A stretch of DNA of 64,000 nt, taken from an uncultured Eubacteriales bacterium. Lineage in GTDB: Bacteria; Bacillota; Clostridia; Oscillospirales; Butyricicoccaceae. The DNA lies in NCBI GenBank assembly GCA_910579575.1, contig CAJTUM010000004.1:124001-188000 (forward strand). Reading direction: 5' to 3'. The position numbers and the translations under genes are program-made. Below the pieces are notes generated by a model that had not been told where the DNA came from, did no database searches, and saw only the letters and a program-made list of their open reading frames with translations. This document shows positions 56,381-64,000 of the stretch, one piece after another. Each line of letters starts with the position of its first letter. Positions within the stretch are counted from its first letter, which is position 1.

Positions 56381-59323
56381 TTATTTTTCGACGGATTGTA
56401 AAAACCGCATCAGCATAGCGGCTACTTGGGCTCGCGTGGCGTTGCCAACTGGAGCCAGCGTGTTTTCGTCCATACCGTTGATCAGGCCGGAGGCGTTGGC
56501 CCAGGCCATGGCTTCCTTGGCATAATCGCTGATCGACGCCGCGTCCGCAAAGGCAGAGAGATCCGCCTTTTTGCTCACGTCATAGCCCTTCTGCTGCGCG
56601 TAGCGATAGAGAATCACGGCGATTTGCTCTCGGGTAATGGCTCCGTTGGGGTTAAACGTGCCGTCGATATTGCCGGTCACAACGCCGCTCTCCGCAGCCC
56701 AAGCCACGGCGTCGGCATACCAGCCGCCGGAAACGTCGGAGAACTTACCTGCTCCATGGGCGGCAGGCTTGCCCTCATTGTTATAGAGGATCTGGGCCAA
56801 CATCGCCCGAGAAAGGGTCTCGCCAGGGGCAAAGCTGCTTTCGCTGACGCCGTTCATCAGGCCCTTGGAAAGGACGTAATTGACCGCTTCCTCATACCAG
56901 GCCCCCGCCTGCACGTCGGCAAATTTCTCCGCCGCATTGATAGCCGGCGTCTCTGGCTGAACAGGGGTTGTGGGCGCGGTAGCGGAACTGCCGCCGCTGG
57001 AAGAACCTGAGCCAGAAGACGAACCGGAGCCGCTTCCCGAACCAGAGCCGCTTCCCGAACCAGAGCCGCTTCCCGAACCAGAGCTGCCGCCCGAACCAGA
57101 GCTGCCGCCCGAACCAGCGCCGCCGCCGGAGCCAGAACCGCTTCCCGAGCCGGAACCAGAACCTCCGTCGCTGCCACTGTAATAATAGGCGGCGCTGAGA
57201 GCGGAATCTACGGAGTTTTTGCTCTCCTCCACATTTTTGCTGAGAGTACGCACTGTAAAGTAATAGTATCCTTTGTCTTTTCTGTTTTGCTCCAGCAGGG
57301 CAAAGCTGGAATTGGCGATGGTCTCATGGTCCTCGTCCCAGCCGTAACCTTCTTCCGCCAGCCAGAAGAAGCCTCTTACCCGCTTCAGACCCATTGTAGA
57401 AGCGGCGCTGCCGTTATCCGCAGAATAGTAGAAATCCACGATATAGCCGCCGGCGTCCTGCTCTGTGGAAGCGTCCCATTTTGCGACGGGCCATTCCCAT
57501 TTCATGCCTGTAGGGGCGGCCAGTTGCTTTTCCGCAGGCGGACTGTAATCCCAGACGTCCGATGTAACAACGTCGCTGGAAACACAGGTTGTGTCGTCGC
57601 CGATCAGCTGGATGGTGAAATAATATTGGCCTGCGGGCAGGTCCATCGATTGGTTGTTGACAAAATCATGGTCGCTGCGGCCGTAGGAAGCGTTTGTGGA
57701 GTTTGCAATGCTATTCCAGCTGCCCGCATCCCATACCAGCGCGTCCGCCTCTTCCGCAGCGCCTTTTTTGTAAACTTTTACTGCGGTTTGATGAGCAGGT
57801 TGGGTCATATCTTCCTTCCAGGAAATCATGCCCTTGTAATCCATAGCCCCTTCGCCGTCTTTATAATATTTGTGCCAAGCCAAGTCCGCAGCCGCTTTCA
57901 GCTTAACCGTCGGTTGATCGGGATTCCCCGGTTGATCGGGATTCCCCGGTTGGTCGGGATTCTCTGCCAGCTGCGTCATGGTAAAATCACTGAAGCTGGT
58001 AAGCACAAAGGAAACATACCACTGACCGTCTTTTTGATATTTTTCGGTAACAACGTCTTCATGCGTCCCATCTTGACGATAGTGCAGAATTCTCAAAATC
58101 CCAGGATTCATATTTTGAGGAATGGGCAGCGTGATTTTAACGGGAACTTCCAAGTTTTCTGGATCGGCGACATTCGCCAACGTCATGGAAAAATCCACTG
58201 CCAAAACGCTATCGTACATTTCGTCTCGAATATGATTTTGTTGCGCTTTCCCAACATGCAAAGTAATATCGCCAGCGCCGTCCTGCGTATTCAGCATTGC
58301 GCCCACAATGGAGATTTTGTCCTCCGGAAAATCCGTCAATTCCGGGGAAACTTGCGCGTTCGCCGGTCCTCCTGCAATTGCTTCTAAATCCCTTAAAAGC
58401 CCGGCGGCGCCATTGACGTTTTGCAAATCGGCTTGCAGCGACTCATACAGCTTCTGCCGGCCTATTTCTTTCAACTGTTCGCGGATATAGTCGACGTCCG
58501 TTTCAGTGGTTAGATCATAAAGCGCGTCTAATGTATCCCTATTTTCTGCTTTTAGGTTATAGGCCTCGCTCCAAGGAGAAAACTCTCCATTTTGGGTCTG
58601 CTCAATATTGCGGCTGATCGGCTTGACGCGGAAATAATAATATCCGTCTCCCGTAATACCAATCACCACATCCCGAAGCCAAAAATCCGCTTCGCCGCTT
58701 TTGATATCGTTGGTATTGCCAACAATCTCAATTTGACCGCCTTCGGTTTCTGAAAATCCATATTCAATGTAGTAAGCGCGAATGCGCTCGTCGTCATTCT
58801 GTTTGTCATCCCATACAGCCGCAGGCCATTCCCAATGACCTTTCTGCGGCTTTTCCAGCTGGGCCTCTGGTCTGACATACAAATATACGCCTTCGCCGTC
58901 CGGCATATCCTTAGAGGAAACAACCGCGCTGCTGGCATATGTTTTCTCATCGCCTATATTTTGAATCGTAAAATAATAAGACCCGCTTTCCAGGGATTCT
59001 TCATCGCCGTCAAGGGCGCGGACAATAAAATGCTCCGTCGAAAATGGACCTCTGTCGTCTGCTTCATATTCCTGCAAGGTTGAAAACACTGGTTTTCCAT
59101 TGCCTTCCCGATAGATATTAATTTCCAGCTTTCCCTGAAAAGCTCCGTCGATATCCCAAGTCATTTCGCCAGGGCCCCAAGCTCCGTCGCGGCTCCATCT
59201 CAGATTTGAGGGAGCCGCCAAGGGCGTCAAAGCCGCTCCGTCGTCGTTCGCCGCTACAGCCGGCGCTGCGGCGCTCAGCAGCAGGCACAATGCCAATAAA
59301 ACGGATAGGGTTCTTTTCGTCAT
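56381..59323 (-). CDS. Large SLH-domain surface protein
   Basis: 980 aa. Signal peptide 1-24. Three fibronectin/Ig-like segments (about 30-145, 150-270 and 490-720) each contain a YYFTIQ or YYFTVR strand motif; FTIQNIGDEKTYASSAVVSS and its later copy FTIQLIGDDTTCVSSDVVTS are diverged duplicates. A central domain lies at 280-450. A PDQPGN repeat lies at about 457-468 and a Gly/Ser-only linker at 720-775. Three SLH domains (about 795-970) end the protein. It is a chromosomal cell-wall-anchored protein; ligand unknown. Its 5' leader has a 38-nt palindrome. Confidence 0.88.
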   Translation of the reverse strand: MTKRTLSVLLALCLLLSAAAPAVAANDDGAALTPLAAPSNLRWSRDGAWGPGEMTWDIDGAFQGKLEINIYREGNGKPVFSTLQEYEADDRGPFSTEHFIVRALDGDEESLESGSYYFTIQNIGDEKTYASSAVVSSKDMPDGEGVYLYVRPEAQLEKPQKGHWEWPAAVWDDKQNDDERIRAYYIEYGFSETEGGQIEIVGNTNDIKSGEADFWLRDVVIGITGDGYYYFRVKPISRNIEQTQNGEFSPWSEAYNLKAENRDTLDALYDLTTETDVDYIREQLKEIGRQKLYESLQADLQNVNGAAGLLRDLEAIAGGPANAQVSPELTDFPEDKISIVGAMLNTQDGAGDITLHVGKAQQNHIRDEMYDSVLAVDFSMTLANVADPENLEVPVKITLPIPQNMNPGILRILHYRQDGTHEDVVTEKYQKDGQWYVSFVLTSFSDFTMTQLAENPDQPGNPDQPGNPDQPTVKLKAAADLAWHKYYKDGEGAMDYKGMISWKEDMTQPAHQTAVKVYKKGAAEEADALVWDAGSWNSIANSTNASYGRSDHDFVNNQSMDLPAGQYYFTIQLIGDDTTCVSSDVVTSDVWDYSPPAEKQLAAPTGMKWEWPVAKWDASTEQDAGGYIVDFYYSADNGSAASTMGLKRVRGFFWLAEEGYGWDEDHETIANSSFALLEQNRKDKGYYYFTVRTLSKNVEESKNSVDSALSAAYYYSGSDGGSGSGSGSGSGSGGGAGSGGSSGSGGSSGSGSGSGSGSGSGSGSGSGSSSGSGSSSGGSSATAPTTPVQPETPAINAAEKFADVQAGAWYEEAVNYVLSKGLMNGVSESSFAPGETLSRAMLAQILYNNEGKPAAHGAGKFSDVSGGWYADAVAWAAESGVVTGNIDGTFNPNGAITREQIAVILYRYAQQKGYDVSKKADLSAFADAASISDYAKEAMAWANASGLINGMDENTLAPVGNATRAQVAAMLMRFLQSVEK
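56985..57170 (-). repeat. Gly/Ser linker repeat tract
   Basis: Tandem imperfect copies of a unit such as CCAGAGCCGCTTCCCGAA encode (SGSG)n in the SLH protein. Unstable tract likely to vary in length between strains. Confidence 0.85.
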
Positions 59324-59332
59324 CTTGTTCCT

Positions 59333-59370
59333 CCTGTTTTACAAGAAAGTATACTTTCTTGCAAAACAGG
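59333..59370 (-). promoter_or_regulatory. 38-nt palindrome overlapping the SLH gene ribosome binding site
   Basis: CCTGTTTT, one base, CAAGAAAGTATACTTTCTTG, one base, AAAACAGG: an almost perfect inverted repeat with one mismatch. On the minus strand its 3' arm provides the first part of AGGAGG, the ribosome binding site for ATG 59323. Either a DNA operator or a leader hairpin that hides the ribosome binding site. Confidence 0.75.
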
Positions 59371-59478
59371 CCGGCAAAAAATTTTATTTTAAAAAGAACA
59401 ATAAATCGGGAGAATACCTATTGAAAATTTACGTATTTTATGATATTGTCTTTTCTGAACCAAAAATTCAATAGGTTA

Positions 59479-59498
59479 CAAGAAAGTATACTTTTTTG
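59479..59498 (-). promoter_or_regulatory. Second copy of the palindrome core
   Basis: CAAGAAAGTATACTTTTTTG differs from the first core in one base and lacks the outer CCTGTTTT arms. It lies 137 bases upstream of the first. Two spaced copies suggest an operator pair. The stretch 59371-59548 around it holds no gene and is AT-rich. Confidence 0.6.
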
Positions 59499-59548
59499 CA
59501 GAAGGCTCCGCACAGAAGAACAAACGCCCAAACATTCCAACAAACACA

Positions 59549-59589
59549 AAAGTCCCCCAGCGGCCCAAAAACGGCCGCCGGGGGACTTT
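59549..59589 (-). terminator. ctpA operon terminator
   Basis: AAGTCCCCC-GCGGCC arms with one mismatch around a GTTTTTG loop, followed by TTTTG, 43 bases after the ctpA stop. Ends the ftsE-ftsX-M23-ctpA unit. Confidence 0.85.
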
Positions 59590-59632
59590 CCATCTGTATT
59601 CCGCGAATCTTTCGTCGCTTTTGTTCTGTTTT

Positions 59633-60832
59633 TTAGTCTCCCAACTGCTCTTGCAGCAGGGTCAAGGCCGTTTGCAGTTGGTCGTCTTCTTCGGGGGTCA
59701 GGGTGTAGAAGTTGGCCAGCTTTTCCTCGCTGAGCTCCGCTTCCACATCCGGGGCGATGCCCACGCCGGCCAGACTGACGCCTTTGGCGGTGTAATAACG
59801 GCTGGTGGAAAGGTTCACTGCGCCGCCGCCGGAAAGGGGGATCAGGGTTTGGGCATAGCCCTTGCCCAGGGTGTGGCCGCCCACCACCGTGGCCGCGCCG
59901 TATTCCTGGAGAGAAGCGGCAAAAAACTCCGCCGCGCTGATGGAATATTCGTTGCAGAGCACCGCCATGGGCAGCTCCACGCAAGCCTCGTTGGAGGAAT
60001 AGGTGGTGCTTTGGCCTTCCTTATCGGTGATGCTGATGATAGCGCCCTTTGGCAACAACAGATCCAGCATATTCACCAATACGTCCACAAAGCCGCCGGG
60101 GTTGAAGCGCACGTCAAAAACCAACGCCTGAGCGCCCTGGTCCAGCAGGTCCTGAAGCTTTTGCTCAAATTCCCCGTCCACATTGCGGGAGAAGGACTCA
60201 ATGCGGATCAGGCCGATTTGATTCTCCAGCATTTGCGCTTTGACGCCAGGAGTCTGCACTTCTTCCCGCGTCAGGGTCAGCTTTTGGCTGACGCCCTCCC
60301 GCAAAATCGTCAATTCCACCTCTGTTCCTTGTTCGCCCTTCACACGGTCGTTCAAGTCGTCATAGGTCATATCCGCCACGCTTTGGCCGTCCACGGCGGC
60401 CAGCAGGTCCAGCACCTGAACGCCCGCCTTTTCCGCCGGCGAACCCTCGGTGACGGCAGTGATGACATAGTAGCTATCTTCTGTGCCGGCAGAGATGGTG
60501 ATGCCCACGCCGGCATACACCCGTTCCCGCCGCTCCAGCAGGTCCTGGTATTCCTCTTCTGTCAAGTAGGAAGACCATTGGTCCCCCGTTCCCTGAATAT
60601 AGCCCTTCAGGGCTTCGCCCATCATCATTTCTTTGTCGTATTCGCCCACAAAATACTTGTCCACCAAGTTGGCGAGTTCCTTGAAATCCTTGTATTCCGC
60701 CTCCAACTTGTCAAAATCGCCCAGACGGGCCCTGTAATATTCCGAAGCCACATAAAAGGTGATATTGAACGTGGCCACAACGGCCAGCGCCGCCAGCATG
60801 AGAGCCGAGCCCCAGGTCGTTTTCTTTTTCAT
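59633..60832 (-). CDS. ctpA: S41 carboxy-terminal processing peptidase
   Basis: 399 aa. N-terminal membrane anchor (LMLAALAVVATFNITFYVA), PDZ domain (about 95-185, GVGITISAGTEDSYYVITAVTEGSPAEKAGVQ) and the S41 protease core: ALVFDVRFNPGG, EYSISAAEFFAASLQEYG with the catalytic Ser and VGGHTLGKGYAQT with Lys. Membrane-bound, facing outward. In Firmicutes such proteases process or regulate cell-wall hydrolases, in keeping with the M23 gene just before it. Confidence 0.93.
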   Translation of the reverse strand: MKKKTTWGSALMLAALAVVATFNITFYVASEYYRARLGDFDKLEAEYKDFKELANLVDKYFVGEYDKEMMMGEALKGYIQGTGDQWSSYLTEEEYQDLLERRERVYAGVGITISAGTEDSYYVITAVTEGSPAEKAGVQVLDLLAAVDGQSVADMTYDDLNDRVKGEQGTEVELTILREGVSQKLTLTREEVQTPGVKAQMLENQIGLIRIESFSRNVDGEFEQKLQDLLDQGAQALVFDVRFNPGGFVDVLVNMLDLLLPKGAIISITDKEGQSTTYSSNEACVELPMAVLCNEYSISAAEFFAASLQEYGAATVVGGHTLGKGYAQTLIPLSGGGAVNLSTSRYYTAKGVSLAGVGIAPDVEAELSEEKLANFYTLTPEEDDQLQTALTLLQEQLGD

Positions 60833-60854
60833 CGCTTATCCCCCAGCCCGGGCC

Positions 60855-62141
60855 TTAATATAGGCCCAGGATGCTGCCGGCGTCCTGATAAGAGCCGTTG
60901 AGACGCACCTCAAAATGCAGGTGATTGCCGGTGGAATAACCGGTGGAGCCCACATAACCAATGGTATCCCCGGCGTTCACCGTGGCTCCTTTGGTCGTGC
61001 CCAATTTGCTCATATGGGCGTAAAGCGTGGTCAGGCCGCCGCCATGGTTGATAACCACATAATTGCCATAGGCTGTGCTGCGGCCGGCGATAATCACCGT
61101 GCCCGACTTGGCCGCCATGATGGTCGTGCCGTTGGGCGCCGAGATATCCACGCCCGTATGCAGCTTATACTGGCCTGTGATGGGATGTTTGCGGTTGCCG
61201 AACCGGCTGGTCACCCTCCGGTAGCCGCTGGGCAGCGGGAAGGTATAGCCGCTGCTGGTCTGGACAGGCGCCACGCTCTGATTGCTCTGACCGCTTGAAC
61301 CGCTGTTCTGAGCCGCTATGCGGGCCGCTTCTTCCTGGCGGCGGCGCTCCTGCTCGGCCAGCTCCTTGGCCATCTTGTCGATCTGAGCGTTGATATCCGC
61401 CTCTTCGTCCTCAATCTCCTGATAAGAAGCCTTCACTTCGTCGGACGCGTTTTCCAGCTCCCGCATCGCGGCAGAACGGTTTTCCAGTTGGGCGTCCAGG
61501 TCCCGTTTGGTAGCCTCCAAGCCGGCTTTGGCTTCCTCCGCCTCAGCTTGGCTGGCTTCCAGCTCCGCCTTTTTCTGAGCCACAGCCTCCTTGGCGGCCT
61601 TCAGCTTTTCAAAAAGCCCCTTATCATATTTGGCAATCTGGGAAACGATTTCATATCGAGAGAGAAAATCTGATACGCTGTCCGAGGCGAGCAGCACCTC
61701 CAAATAGCTGGCGTCTCCTTGCTCATACATCACTCGAACCCGCGTTTTGAACTTTTCGTATTGAACCTCTTCCTCTTTCTGCGCTTCTTCCAGCTCCAGC
61801 TCTTTTTGGGCGATCATGCCCTGAAGCTGCTCGATCAGCTGGTTTTGCAGGTCGATTTCCCCTTCTGTGTTGGCGATCTGTTGATCCAGAGCCTCAATCT
61901 GGCTTTTAATGGTGGCCTTGTCCCGGTCGATGCTCTCCAGCTTTTGCTGAAGCTGCTTTTTCTCCGCAGCCGATTCCTTCAGCTTCTCCTTCAAGGCGTT
62001 GATTTCCGCCTGAGACGCCGCGGCGGCGTTTGTACGAAAAAACAGGTCGGCTACCAACCCAAACAGCATAAGAAAGGCCAGCAGGCCGGCGACGGCTCCC
62101 GCCCCGATGCGAATCAACTTTCTCTTTTGCGATAATTTCAT
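60855..62141 (-). CDS. M23 murein hydrolase with coiled coil (EnvC/PcsB/CwlO-like)
   Basis: 428 aa from ATG 62141 (AAGGAAA upstream). Membrane anchor/signal at 8-35, a long coiled coil (35-270), a Ser/Gln-rich linker and an M23 LytM domain: KLHTGVDIS and HLHFEVRLNG give the zinc ligands. In this operon it follows ftsX. FtsEX proteins open the coiled coil of such hydrolases to activate peptidoglycan cleavage at division. All usual M23 ligands are visible, so it is probably a hydrolase and not an activator only. Confidence 0.93.
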   Translation of the reverse strand: MKLSQKRKLIRIGAGAVAGLLAFLMLFGLVADLFFRTNAAAASQAEINALKEKLKESAAEKKQLQQKLESIDRDKATIKSQIEALDQQIANTEGEIDLQNQLIEQLQGMIAQKELELEEAQKEEEVQYEKFKTRVRVMYEQGDASYLEVLLASDSVSDFLSRYEIVSQIAKYDKGLFEKLKAAKEAVAQKKAELEASQAEAEEAKAGLEATKRDLDAQLENRSAAMRELENASDEVKASYQEIEDEEADINAQIDKMAKELAEQERRRQEEAARIAAQNSGSSGQSNQSVAPVQTSSGYTFPLPSGYRRVTSRFGNRKHPITGQYKLHTGVDISAPNGTTIMAAKSGTVIIAGRSTAYGNYVVINHGGGLTTLYAHMSKLGTTKGATVNAGDTIGYVGSTGYSTGNHLHFEVRLNGSYQDAGSILGLY

Positions 62142-62242
62142 GATTCCGTTTCCTTTTCCCCGCAAAACTCAAGGTTTCTGCGGGCCCCCTTTCATTTGAT
62201 AATGTTCCAACGCTGCAAATTACCCAAACAGTCTTTTGGTTC

Positions 62243-63130
62243 TTACACCTTCAAAAATTTGCGGATGGTGGCCACGCTGCCGCCCGAGCCCAAAATCAAG
62301 CCGGCGATCAGCAGAATGCCCAGCAGAGGCAAAGACAGACCGGAAAACTCCGCCATATCCATCAAGCCGGTAGCGCCCACCAGGCCCTCGGCAATGTAAT
62401 CATAAACCAGCCACTCCAAGCCGAAAGCGATCAACGCAGATATTTCTCCCAGCAACAGCCCCTCCACCACAAAGGGGGAGCGGATAAAATGGCTGGTGGC
62501 GCCCATCATGCGCATAATCGAAATTTCTTCCCGGCGGGCGAACATGGCCAGTTTTACCGTGTTGGAGATGATAAAGATGGAAACCGCCCCCAACATCGCG
62601 ATCAGCGTATAACAAATGGCGTTGACCACGCTGCGCACTTTAATCAGGCTGTCGGAAAACTCTTTTTTGCTGGTGGTCTCCGCAATGCCCGTAATGTTTT
62701 CCAGCCCCTCCACCGTCTGCTGATGCAAAGAGATATCCCGCATAGTCACGCGGTAGCCGTCCCGCAGGGGGTTGTCGTCCTCCAGCCCCTCCAAGATATA
62801 GGCGTCCTCCCCCAGCTGGTCCTTATAATCCTCCAGCGAGACTTCCTTGGGAATAAACTGCGCCTCGTCCACATTGTCCAGGGCCAGAATCTCTCCCTCC
62901 AGCTCCCGGGCTTGGGTCTGGTCATAAGAATCCTCCACCCAGACCATGATCTCGCTCTGGTTTTCCAGCTTGGCCACCTCTATGCTCAGGTTATAGGCCA
63001 TCAAGCTAAAGCTGGAGGTAATCAGCAAGCAGGCTGTGATGACGGTAATGGCCGCCACAGACATCAACCGGTGGGAAAAAAAGTTGGATACCCCTTCTTT
63101 CAGATAATAACTCAAATTCCAGCGTTTCAT
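62243..63130 (-). CDS. ftsX: Cell division protein FtsX
   Basis: 295 aa. One N-terminal transmembrane segment (MSVAAITVITACLLITSSFSLMAYN), an extracellular loop (45-160) and three more C-terminal spans (YTLIAMLGAVSIFIISNTVKLAM, then LLLGEISALIAFGLEWLVYDYI and SLPLLGILLIAGLILG). REEISIMRMMGATSHFIRSPFVVEG is the typical coupling motif of the MacB/FtsX permease family. It passes the FtsE ATP cycle to the M23 enzyme outside. Confidence 0.95.
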   Translation of the reverse strand: MKRWNLSYYLKEGVSNFFSHRLMSVAAITVITACLLITSSFSLMAYNLSIEVAKLENQSEIMVWVEDSYDQTQARELEGEILALDNVDEAQFIPKEVSLEDYKDQLGEDAYILEGLEDDNPLRDGYRVTMRDISLHQQTVEGLENITGIAETTSKKEFSDSLIKVRSVVNAICYTLIAMLGAVSIFIISNTVKLAMFARREEISIMRMMGATSHFIRSPFVVEGLLLGEISALIAFGLEWLVYDYIAEGLVGATGLMDMAEFSGLSLPLLGILLIAGLILGSGGSVATIRKFLKV

Positions 63131-63208
63131 TTTGCCAATACCGCCTTACATAATAATTGGGGCGCTTGAAAAAACCGCTTTATGGTCTGCGTTTCTCAAG
63201 CGCAAGGG

Positions 63209-63901
63209 TTAAATCAATTCCAAATCGTCGTAATAACCGCCGGAATGGTCTCCCACCACCCGGCCTCGGTCGATGCTGATAACCCGCTTGCCAAATTGAT
63301 TCACCAAGTCTCGCTCATGAGTCACCACCAGCACAGTGGTGCCCAGGTCGTTGATTTTGCCCAGCAGCGTCATCAACTCCAGCGAACGGGCTGGGTCCAG
63401 GTTGCCAGTGGGCTCGTCGGCGATAATCACCTTGGGGTTGTTGACCAGCGCCCGGGCGATGGCCACCCTCTGCTGCTCGCCGCCGGAAAGCTCGTCGGGA
63501 TATCGGCGAGCCTTGTGCAGCACGCCCACCAGATCCAGCACATAAGGCACTCGTTTTTTGATAATGCGGGGAGGCGTCCCCACAGCCCGCATGACGAAGG
63601 CCACGTTTTCAAACACCGTCTTTTTGTCAATCAGCCGAAAATCCTGAAAAACCACGCCCACCGTCCGCCGCATATAAGGCAGCTGCTTGGTTTTGATGGT
63701 GGTCAGGTCAAAGTTATTCACATAGACCTTGCCGCTGGTGGGGCGGATTTCCCCCGTCATCAGCTTCATCATGGTGGATTTGCCCGAGCCGGAAGGGCCC
63801 ACAATAAAAGCAAATTCCCCGTCCTGAATTTCCAGATTCACGCCGTTCAGCGCTTTGGTGCCGTTGTCATAAGTTTTATATGTATCGATCAGCTTAATCA
63901 T
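63209..63901 (-). CDS. ftsE: Cell division ATP-binding protein FtsE
   Basis: 230 aa from ATG 63901; the frame to 63979 adds an unlikely leader. GPSGSGKSTMMKL (Walker A), LSGGEQQRVAIARALV (ABC signature) and VIIADEPTGNLDPARS (Walker B), with FEFIVGP-like FAFIVGP and DFRLIDKKTVFENVAFV typical of FtsE. 78 bases before ftsX. The window ends 99 bases upstream with no further gene seen. Confidence 0.97.
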   Translation of the reverse strand: MIKLIDTYKTYDNGTKALNGVNLEIQDGEFAFIVGPSGSGKSTMMKLMTGEIRPTSGKVYVNNFDLTTIKTKQLPYMRRTVGVVFQDFRLIDKKTVFENVAFVMRAVGTPPRIIKKRVPYVLDLVGVLHKARRYPDELSGGEQQRVAIARALVNNPKVIIADEPTGNLDPARSLELMTLLGKINDLGTTVLVVTHERDLVNQFGKRVISIDRGRVVGDHSGGYYDDLELI

Positions 63902-64000
63902 GGTTTCGGCAGCCGCCCCTTCCCGCAAATTTCGCCGACCCTGCAAAAACAAGGGCCGGACAAAATGGAAACAGACCATCGCGCCCTTTCTGGCAAAGGG

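Noticed and set aside
56985..57170. Repeat tract considered as CRISPR or mobile repeat
   Set aside because: In-frame Gly/Ser linker coding repeats with no spacers.
59621..60901. Plus-strand open frame of 426 codons
   Set aside because: Shadow of the S41 protease gene.

Overview
The window reads as a Firmicutes genome of the class Clostridia, most likely an Oscillospiraceae-type gut anaerobe. I base this on the GC-rich sequence, the order lysS-greA and ftsE-ftsX-M23-ctpA, SLH-domain surface proteins, a ParA/ParB conjugative-element backbone and a PBSX-like contractile-tail prophage. The genus is an inference. Three blocks follow each other.

(1) Positions 1-40870 are most of a temperate contractile-tailed prophage. 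Rightward: CI-like repressor, ImmA/IrrE peptidase and a tyrosine integrase with an extra HTH. Leftward early genes from 38161: Cro-like and excisionase-like proteins, sigma-like protein, DUF2800, DUF2815, family A DNA polymerase, VapE-type primase/helicase, an iteron cluster (candidate origin), VRR-NUC, SNF2 helicase, and an ArpU/RinA-like late activator. Leftward late genes from 25387: terminase, portal, MuF protein with a C-terminal HExxH domain, capsid genes, sheath, tube, frameshifted tail chaperone, tape measure and baseplate. The operon ends in a diversity-generating retroelement (DGR): a tail-fibre-like target protein with a variable repeat, Avd, a template repeat and a reverse transcriptase that runs off the left edge. 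Lysis genes and the far phage end are not in the window.

(2) Positions 40871 to about 53300 are part of an integrative conjugative element: a large ArdC/LPD-type protein cut at the phage junction, a nested TnpV, small accessory genes, a secreted stalk-domain protein, a 1090-aa SLH surface protein, ParB and ParA, and a candidate structured RNA. No relaxase, coupling protein, T4SS or integrase of this element is visible. The phage junction carries a 47-bp tRNA-Thr(GGT) 3' fragment but the flank is not the tRNA 5' half. The phage may therefore sit in a secondary site inside the conjugative element.

(3) Positions 53335-64000 are chromosome: lysS, greA, an unknown gene, a 980-aa SLH protein behind a 38-nt palindrome, then ctpA, an M23 murein hydrolase, ftsX and ftsE.

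The strongest signal is the DGR. All 16 differences between its 120-bp template and variable repeats fall at template adenines, all are non-synonymous, and no mutable codon can become a stop. An 8-bp-stem/GAAA-loop hairpin follows the target gene, as described for the Bordetella phage BPP-1 DGR. Together the parts describe a phage that diversifies its own receptor-binding or adhesin protein.
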